Position numbers and translations under genes: made by a program
Assembly: GCA_002308775.1 (NCBI GenBank)
Contig: DBVT01000100.1
Coordinates: forward strand, 233-11,116
DNA: 10,884 nt
Direction: 5' to 3'
Origin: Mageeibacillus sp. UBA1257
Lineage (GTDB): Bacteria > Bacillota > Clostridia > UBA1212 > UBA1257
Notes under the pieces: model-generated
What the model was told of the DNA's origin: nothing
Database searches by the model: none
The model's input: the letters and a program-made list of their open reading frames with translations, nothing else
Shown here: piece by piece, positions 6,741 through 10,884 of the stretch
Numbering within the stretch: position 1 is the first letter of the stretch
Layout of the letters: every line of letters begins with the position of its first letter

Positions 6741-6756
6741 TCGAACATAAGTTCGA
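6741..6756 (+). promoter_or_regulatory. LexA (SOS) operator
   Basis: TCGAACATAAGTTCGA is a perfect 6-bp inverted repeat with a 4-base centre. Its core CGAAC-N4-GTTCG is the Gram-positive (Bacillus-type) LexA box. It begins 4 bases after the -10 box and covers the expected transcription start, an ideal position for repression. The downstream gene belongs to a predicted DNA modification/repair family, which supports an SOS role. LexA binding is inferred. Confidence 0.85.
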
Positions 6757-6813
6757 CATAAAAACGAGAACACAAAAGAAAAAATCTCAAAAAAGAAAGA
6801 GCCTGACGGTAAA

Positions 6814-8331
6814 ATGATCACTGAAGAAGTAATGGACAGATTGAGAATACTCACCGACGTCGCCAAATTCGACGCGTCGTGCGCATCGAGCGGCGTTAAC
6901 AGGAACGGCGGAGGAAAGGGAACGATGGGAAGCAGCCTGTCGTGCGGTATCTGTCACAGTTTTACGGAGGACGGAAGGTGCATTTCGCTTCTGAAACTGC
7001 TGCAGTCGAACGACTGCGTTTTTGACTGCAAATACTGCATAAACAGGAGGACGGCTGACATCGAGAGGACTTCGCTGACGTCGGAAGAAGTCGCGGAACT
7101 GACGTTTGAATTTTACAGGAGGAACTATATCGAGGGACTATTTCTCAGCTCAGCAGTGAGGCGATCCCCGGACGACACGATGACAGATATGATCGAAACT
7201 ATACGCCTTTTGAGGGAAAAATACGGTTTTTACGGTTACATCCATTGTAAGACGATACCGGGAGCGAGCCCCGAACTGATCGAACTTGCCGGACGGTATG
7301 CTGACAGGATAAGCGTAAATATCGAACTTCCGAGCGAGCAGAGCCTGAGCAAACTGGCGCCGCAGAAGAAAAAAGACGCGATCCTGGGACCGATGAAATA
7401 TATTGCGGGAAGAATCGAAGAGGACAAAACGGGACGAAAAGGGAAGCTTCTGACGTCCGCAGGGGGAGGCATAACAGTCTATTCGAAAAGCTCAGGCACG
7501 TCCGTGACCGCGGACGATAAATATTCATCATATCTCGAAAACAGGGGAGATACTTACGGAAGCCTTGTGAGAAGAGGCGCCGATCTTTCCTCGATGCCCG
7601 CATCGTACGGGACCGGAAGCAACAGAGCAAGGAGATTCGCTCCCGGCGGACAGAGCACGCAGATGATAGTAGGCGCAAGCGACGATACCGACCTCAAAAT
7701 CATCAGTCTTACAGAGGCATTTTACAGAAAAATGGCGCTGAAAAGGGTATATTATTCTGCTTTTGTGCCTGTAAATAACGATCCTTCGCTGCCGGCGATA
7801 GGAACGCCGCCTCCGCTGCTTCGAGAGCACAGGCTGTACCAGGCAGACTGGCTGCTGAGATTTTACGGGTTTCAGGCAGGAGAACTGCTCGATGAGAAGA
7901 AGCCCAATCTGGATATAGAAATGGATCCGAAATGCGACTGGGCTCTTCGCCATCAGGAACTATTTCCGGTGGAAGTGAACAGGGCAGATTACGAAATGCT
8001 TTTGAGAGTTCCGGGGATAGGCGTGACGTCGGCGAAGAGGATAGTGAGAGCGAGGAGAGTCGCGTCGCTCGGATTTGAAGAACTCAAGAGGATGGGCATC
8101 GTTTTGAAAAGAGCGAAATATTTCATCACATGCCGCGGAAGGATATTCGAACGGTTTGATATGAATGCGGATATCATCGGGCAGAAACTGGCTGACAGGT
8201 ACGCTCTCGCGGGGATAGGTATAACGGAAGGCACGGGCAAGGACGTTGAAGCCAACCGAAGAAGCGTCACCAGGCTGTCGCTATTCGACACCGAACTCGT
8301 TCCTGCGGGAAGGGCAGATCACGTCGTTTGA
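6814..8331 (+). CDS. Radical SAM protein, putative DNA modification/repair family (TIGR03916-like)
   Basis: This 505-residue protein matches, from memory, the family named putative DNA modification/repair radical SAM protein. The radical SAM cluster motif CX3CX2C is at Cys68, Cys72 and Cys75. It is preceded by KFDASCASSG (about 18-27) and GICHSF..DGRC (45-56), which add Cys23, Cys44, Cys47 and Cys56. FYRRNYIEGLFLSS and IHCKTIPGASPELIE belong to the barrel, and FAPGGQSTQMIVGA lies in the later barrel half. A helix-hairpin-helix with PGIG at 400-403 (about 388-412) suggests DNA binding. The substrate and reaction are not established. The start is uncertain: ATG 6814 has a weak, A-rich upstream region, and ATG 6832 would shorten the protein by 6 residues. 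It has a LexA-controlled promoter and is followed by a DUF4130 gene, the usual partner of the family. Confidence 0.92.
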   Translation: MITEEVMDRLRILTDVAKFDASCASSGVNRNGGGKGTMGSSLSCGICHSFTEDGRCISLLKLLQSNDCVFDCKYCINRRTADIERTSLTSEEVAELTFEFYRRNYIEGLFLSSAVRRSPDDTMTDMIETIRLLREKYGFYGYIHCKTIPGASPELIELAGRYADRISVNIELPSEQSLSKLAPQKKKDAILGPMKYIAGRIEEDKTGRKGKLLTSAGGGITVYSKSSGTSVTADDKYSSYLENRGDTYGSLVRRGADLSSMPASYGTGSNRARRFAPGGQSTQMIVGASDDTDLKIISLTEAFYRKMALKRVYYSAFVPVNNDPSLPAIGTPPPLLREHRLYQADWLLRFYGFQAGELLDEKKPNLDIEMDPKCDWALRHQELFPVEVNRADYEMLLRVPGIGVTSAKRIVRARRVASLGFEELKRMGIVLKRAKYFITCRGRIFERFDMNADIIGQKLADRYALAGIGITEGTGKDVEANRRSVTRLSLFDTELVPAGRADHVV

Positions 8332-8411
8332 CGGTATGAAGAGTACAGCGGACAACGGGAAATTGCCTGCCGCGGAATTCATTCGAGAATAAAAACAGAG
8401 GCGATATACGG

Positions 8412-9185
8412 ATGAATACGAATATTTACTTATATGACGGAACGTTTTACGGGCTGATGACGGCTGTCTTTGACAGCTGGAACGACCGGCATTTTGAAGA
8501 TATAATTCACAGAACGGTATTCAGGGAGAACTTTACACAGAACGCGATCGAAGTCGAAACGGACGACGCGAAAGCGGAGCGCGTCCTCAGCGGAGCGCAG
8601 AAGATCTACGACAATATGAATTTCAGGCTGTACAGGATATATCTTACGTCATCGAGCAAGAAAGAGAAGATCATCTATAACTACCTGCACATACTTTTTA
8701 AAAAGGGCAGAATGACGGACAGCGCGAGATTTATGCCCGAAGTGGACGAATTTCTGACGCTTGAGCATCATTATGCCCGTGAAACTGACAGAATGTACGG
8801 TTTTGTGCGCTTTCAAAAGACAGAAGCGGGGATATATTTTTCAAAGATCTACACGGACCACAGCCAGCTCGAAATGCTCTCGCCTTTTTTTCTGAACAGG
8901 ATGCCCGGAATGAAATGGGTGATCCTCGACGTCAACAGAAAGCGCGCGGCACTGTGCGACGGTGAAAAATGGATCATCCAGGAGGGTGTTTCCGAGGACG
9001 ACATCACAGCGACGTATGACAATTGCGACTTCGAAAAATGGTGGCGCGATTATACGAAAGCCATCTCCATTAAGGAGCGTAAAAATCCGGCGCTGCAAAA
9101 GAAAATGGTGCCTTTGAAATACAGAAAAGGGATGGACGAGTTTTTCCAAGCGGCCGATCAGAATTCGTTCGGTCAGACTCCGTAG
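8412..9185 (+). CDS. DUF4130 (TIGR03915-like) probable DNA metabolism protein
   Basis: This 257-residue protein opens with IYLYDGTFYGLMTAVFDSW, the typical start of the family, and has the core about residues 123-160 (ETDRMYGFVRF, YFSKIYTDHSQLEMLSPFF) and KYRKGMDEFF near the C-terminus. In many bacteria this family lies beside, or is fused to, a family-4-like uracil-DNA glycosylase and pairs with the radical SAM protein upstream; here the C-terminus ends without a glycosylase domain. The biochemical activity is unknown. The start is supported by AGAGGCG (8397-8403) about 8 bases before the ATG. The 80-base gap to the radical SAM gene has no clear promoter or terminator, so the two are probably one SOS operon. 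The last 13 bases overlap the convergent carboxypeptidase gene. Confidence 0.88.
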   Translation: MNTNIYLYDGTFYGLMTAVFDSWNDRHFEDIIHRTVFRENFTQNAIEVETDDAKAERVLSGAQKIYDNMNFRLYRIYLTSSSKKEKIIYNYLHILFKKGRMTDSARFMPEVDEFLTLEHHYARETDRMYGFVRFQKTEAGIYFSKIYTDHSQLEMLSPFFLNRMPGMKWVILDVNRKRAALCDGEKWIIQEGVSEDDITATYDNCDFEKWWRDYTKAISIKERKNPALQKKMVPLKYRKGMDEFFQAADQNSFGQTP

Positions 9186-10672
9186 ACGCTCTTTGCCTTC
9201 TCTTCGAGATAATCGAGGTAGCAGTCGGGATCGAAATCTTTTCCAAGAACGCGTTTTAACAGCTGAGCAGGCGTGTAGAGAGACGCATACTGCCAGATGT
9301 TCTGCCTGTTCCACTCGTTGACTTTCGAAAAATCGCCTTTTGCGATATCGCCGTCAACGTCGACAGTTTCTTTCATTTTTTTGAGGAACTGCGCTCCGTA
9401 AGCGCTTCCGAGAGCATACGACGGGAAATAACCGATCATGCCGCCGCTCCAGTGGCTGTCCTGCAAAACTCCGCGTCTGTCATCGGGGACGCCGACGCCA
9501 AGGTATTCCTTGTACAGTCTGTTCCACTCTCCGGGGAGATCGTGTACTTTAAGTTCGCCCGCCATAACGCGCTTTTCGAGTTCGTATCTTATCATAACAT
9601 GCAGGCAGTAGGTGACCTCGTCTGCCTCTGTCCTGATCAGAGAAGGCTGAACTTTATTTACCGCTTTGTAAAAATCGTCTGCCGTGTATTTTTTTACGGA
9701 AGGGAAGATCCTGCAAAGCTCGGGGAATATATAATCGCAGAAACCGCGGCTCCTGCCGAGAATATTTTCGTAAAATCTGCTTTGACTCTCGTGAATGCCC
9801 ATCGAAACTCCTCCGTCAAGCACCGTATACGCGAATTCGTCATTCGCTCCCGTTTCGTACAGTGCGTGTCCTCCTTCGTGTATCACAGAGAACATCGATG
9901 AGGAGAAGTCGTCCTTCTTGTAATTCGTCGTTATCCTGACGTCGTGATGAGACCCGATCGTCGTCGTAAAAGGATGCTCCGTTGTTCCGAGCCCGACGTG
10001 ATCCGTATCAAGACCGATCAGTTTCATCAGATATTCGGCAAGTTCTTCCTGTTTTGCATCCGAGAAATTGCCTTTTAAAACAGAATCATCCACCTGTGGT
10101 TTTTTAACCGCTTTTTCGATCAGCGGGACGAGTCTCTCTTTGAGGCGGCCGAAAAATTTGTCACATATTTTCATATTGAGACCTTCCTCAAACTCGTTCA
10201 GCCAGTAATCGTACGGTTTCTTCGAAGGATCCAAATAGCCCGCGAACCTTTTGTTTGTTTCGAAGATCTTCTCAAGGTACGGTTCGAACAGGGCGAAATC
10301 GCTCGTCTCTTTTGCCTTGTGCCAGACATCGTCTGCCTCGACGAGCAGCACCTGATACGCGACATATTCGTCCATCGGGATTTTTTTCATATCCCTGAAC
10401 GACTTCAAAAGAAGGAAAACCTGTCTTTTTTCCGCTTCTGTGAGCTCATCTTTTCTCGCGTCAAGCGCCTCGAGCAGCTTTTCTGTATTCTTCGACGTAG
10501 ACATTTTGTAAATGTCTTCAGTCAGAACGGAAAGTGCTCTCGCTCTGTTTTGAGCAGTGCCTTTCGGCGCAGTCGTCATACCGTCGTATGAAATGATTTC
10601 CAGCGCGTGATCATATGCCGCATGCTTTGCCTGTATTTTTGCCAGTCTTTCTCTTGCATTCTTAAGATCCAT
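9173..10672 (-). CDS. M32 family metallocarboxypeptidase (Taq carboxypeptidase type)
   Basis: This 499-residue cytosolic enzyme would remove C-terminal residues from peptides, with broad specificity in the family. Metal ligands are His265 and His269 in HEGGH, and Glu295 in the following HESQSRFYEN. Other family marks are GSHHDVRITT (240-249), IRTEADEVTY (346-355) and DSHWSGGMIGYFPSYALGS (405-423). The length is normal for M32, with no signal peptide. The start is firm: GGAGG (complement of 10680-10684) lies 7 bases before the ATG at 10672. It is a single gene transcribed towards the SOS module, and its stop lies inside the end of the DUF4130 gene. A role in peptide recycling is inferred from the family. 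Confidence 0.97.
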   Translation of the reverse strand: MDLKNARERLAKIQAKHAAYDHALEIISYDGMTTAPKGTAQNRARALSVLTEDIYKMSTSKNTEKLLEALDARKDELTEAEKRQVFLLLKSFRDMKKIPMDEYVAYQVLLVEADDVWHKAKETSDFALFEPYLEKIFETNKRFAGYLDPSKKPYDYWLNEFEEGLNMKICDKFFGRLKERLVPLIEKAVKKPQVDDSVLKGNFSDAKQEELAEYLMKLIGLDTDHVGLGTTEHPFTTTIGSHHDVRITTNYKKDDFSSSMFSVIHEGGHALYETGANDEFAYTVLDGGVSMGIHESQSRFYENILGRSRGFCDYIFPELCRIFPSVKKYTADDFYKAVNKVQPSLIRTEADEVTYCLHVMIRYELEKRVMAGELKVHDLPGEWNRLYKEYLGVGVPDDRRGVLQDSHWSGGMIGYFPSYALGSAYGAQFLKKMKETVDVDGDIAKGDFSKVNEWNRQNIWQYASLYTPAQLLKRVLGKDFDPDCYLDYLEEKAKSVYGV

Positions 10673-10701
10673 AAATTTTCCTCCATGGTTGGTTTTTCTT
10701 T

Positions 10702-10710
10702 ATTATACCA
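10702..10710 (-). promoter_or_regulatory. Extended -10 promoter of the M32 carboxypeptidase gene
   Basis: The minus strand has a perfect TATAAT (10702-10707) preceded by TGG (10708-10710), giving an extended -10. The -35 position shows no good match, which extended -10 promoters can tolerate. The start would be near 10695, about 22 bases before the ATG. Confidence 0.65.
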
Positions 10711-10782
10711 ACTCCGCGCGTAAAATGCGTCACACTGCCGAACATTTTTGCAAAAAAATCTGAGTTTTTTCAAAAATTTTTA

Positions 10783-10811
10783 TTGACAATCCGTTTTTCA
10801 AATGATATCAT
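10783..10811 (+). promoter_or_regulatory. Promoter of the tRNA-Thr gene
   Basis: A perfect TTGACA (10783-10788), a 17-base spacer and TATCAT (10806-10811) lie upstream of the tRNA. TG at 10803-10804 extends the -10. The AT-rich stretch at about 10741-10782 could act as an UP element. Transcription would start near 10818, about 25 bases before the mature tRNA 5' end. Confidence 0.8.
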
Positions 10812-10842
10812 ATTCAAGCTGTCGTAAAAAGGCGGCACAAAA

Positions 10843-10884
10843 GCTGGTGTAGCTCAGCAGGTAGAGCAACTGACTTGTAATCAG
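10843..10884 (+). tRNA. tRNA-Thr (anticodon TGT), 3' part outside window
   Basis: The acceptor strand GCTGGTG is followed by TA, D-stem GCTC/GAGC with an 8-base loop AGCAGGTA, then A26. Anticodon stem ACTGA pairs with TCAG(T) around the loop CTTGTAA, giving anticodon TGT (10876-10878), which reads ACA threonine codons. The gene is cut at base 42, so the variable, T and 3' acceptor arms cannot be checked. It is probably the first gene of a tRNA gene or cluster driven by the promoter at 10783. Confidence 0.93.

Noticed and set aside
8336..8392. An 18-codon frame in the gap between the radical SAM and DUF4130 genes.
   Set aside because: It has no ribosome binding site and is far too short to support as a gene.
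9452..9901. A 149-codon plus-strand frame inside the M32 peptidase gene.
   Set aside because: It is antisense to conserved M32 sequence, including the metal-binding motif, with no credible start signal.
1..10884. CRISPR arrays, insertion sequences, integrase genes or phage modules.
   Set aside because: No spaced direct repeats, transposase or integrase motifs, or terminal inverted repeats were seen. The window reads as core chromosome with one surface-protein locus.

Overview
The window looks like chromosomal DNA from a low-to-moderate-GC Gram-positive anaerobe of the class Clostridia, perhaps gut-associated. The signs are strong GGAGG ribosome binding sites, TTGACA/TATAAT promoters that often carry an extended -10 TG, an infC-rpmI-rplT operon with a long structured leader, a Firmicutes-type LexA box, and a cohesin/dockerin surface protein pair. 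The exact genus cannot be told from the sequence alone.

Layout. (1) Positions 1-2364 hold the end of a secreted dockerin protein, followed 21 bases later by a membrane-anchored protein with an N-terminal cohesin-like domain, two cadherin-like domains and two Ig-like repeats. The two probably form a surface assembly pair. (2) Positions 2383-2847 hold a small multi-pass membrane protein with its own promoter. (3) Positions 2851-5503 are a translation operon: a consensus promoter, a roughly 160-base attenuator-like leader ending in an intrinsic terminator, infC with a probable AUU start, rpmI, rplT, a SpoU-family rRNA methyltransferase and a SEC-C zinc-motif protein coupled to it by an ATGA overlap. 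(4) Positions 5544-6581, minus strand, encode a lipoate-protein ligase. (5) Positions 6708-9185 hold a radical-SAM protein of the putative DNA modification/repair type followed by a DUF4130 protein. A perfect 16-bp LexA-type palindrome sits on the promoter start region. (6) Positions 9173-10672, minus strand, encode an M32 carboxypeptidase that overlaps the DUF4130 gene tail to tail by 13 bp. (7) Positions 10783-10884 hold a promoter and the first 42 bases of tRNA-Thr(TGT), cut by the window edge.

The most interesting part is region 5. The two protein families are recognised only by domain and are, to my knowledge, functionally uncharacterised. The LexA-type operator ties the first gene, and probably both, to the SOS response, which supports a role in DNA damage repair. 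The usual uracil-DNA-glycosylase partner is not in the window. The second point of interest is the infC leader, where several mutually exclusive base pairings can be drawn ahead of the terminator.
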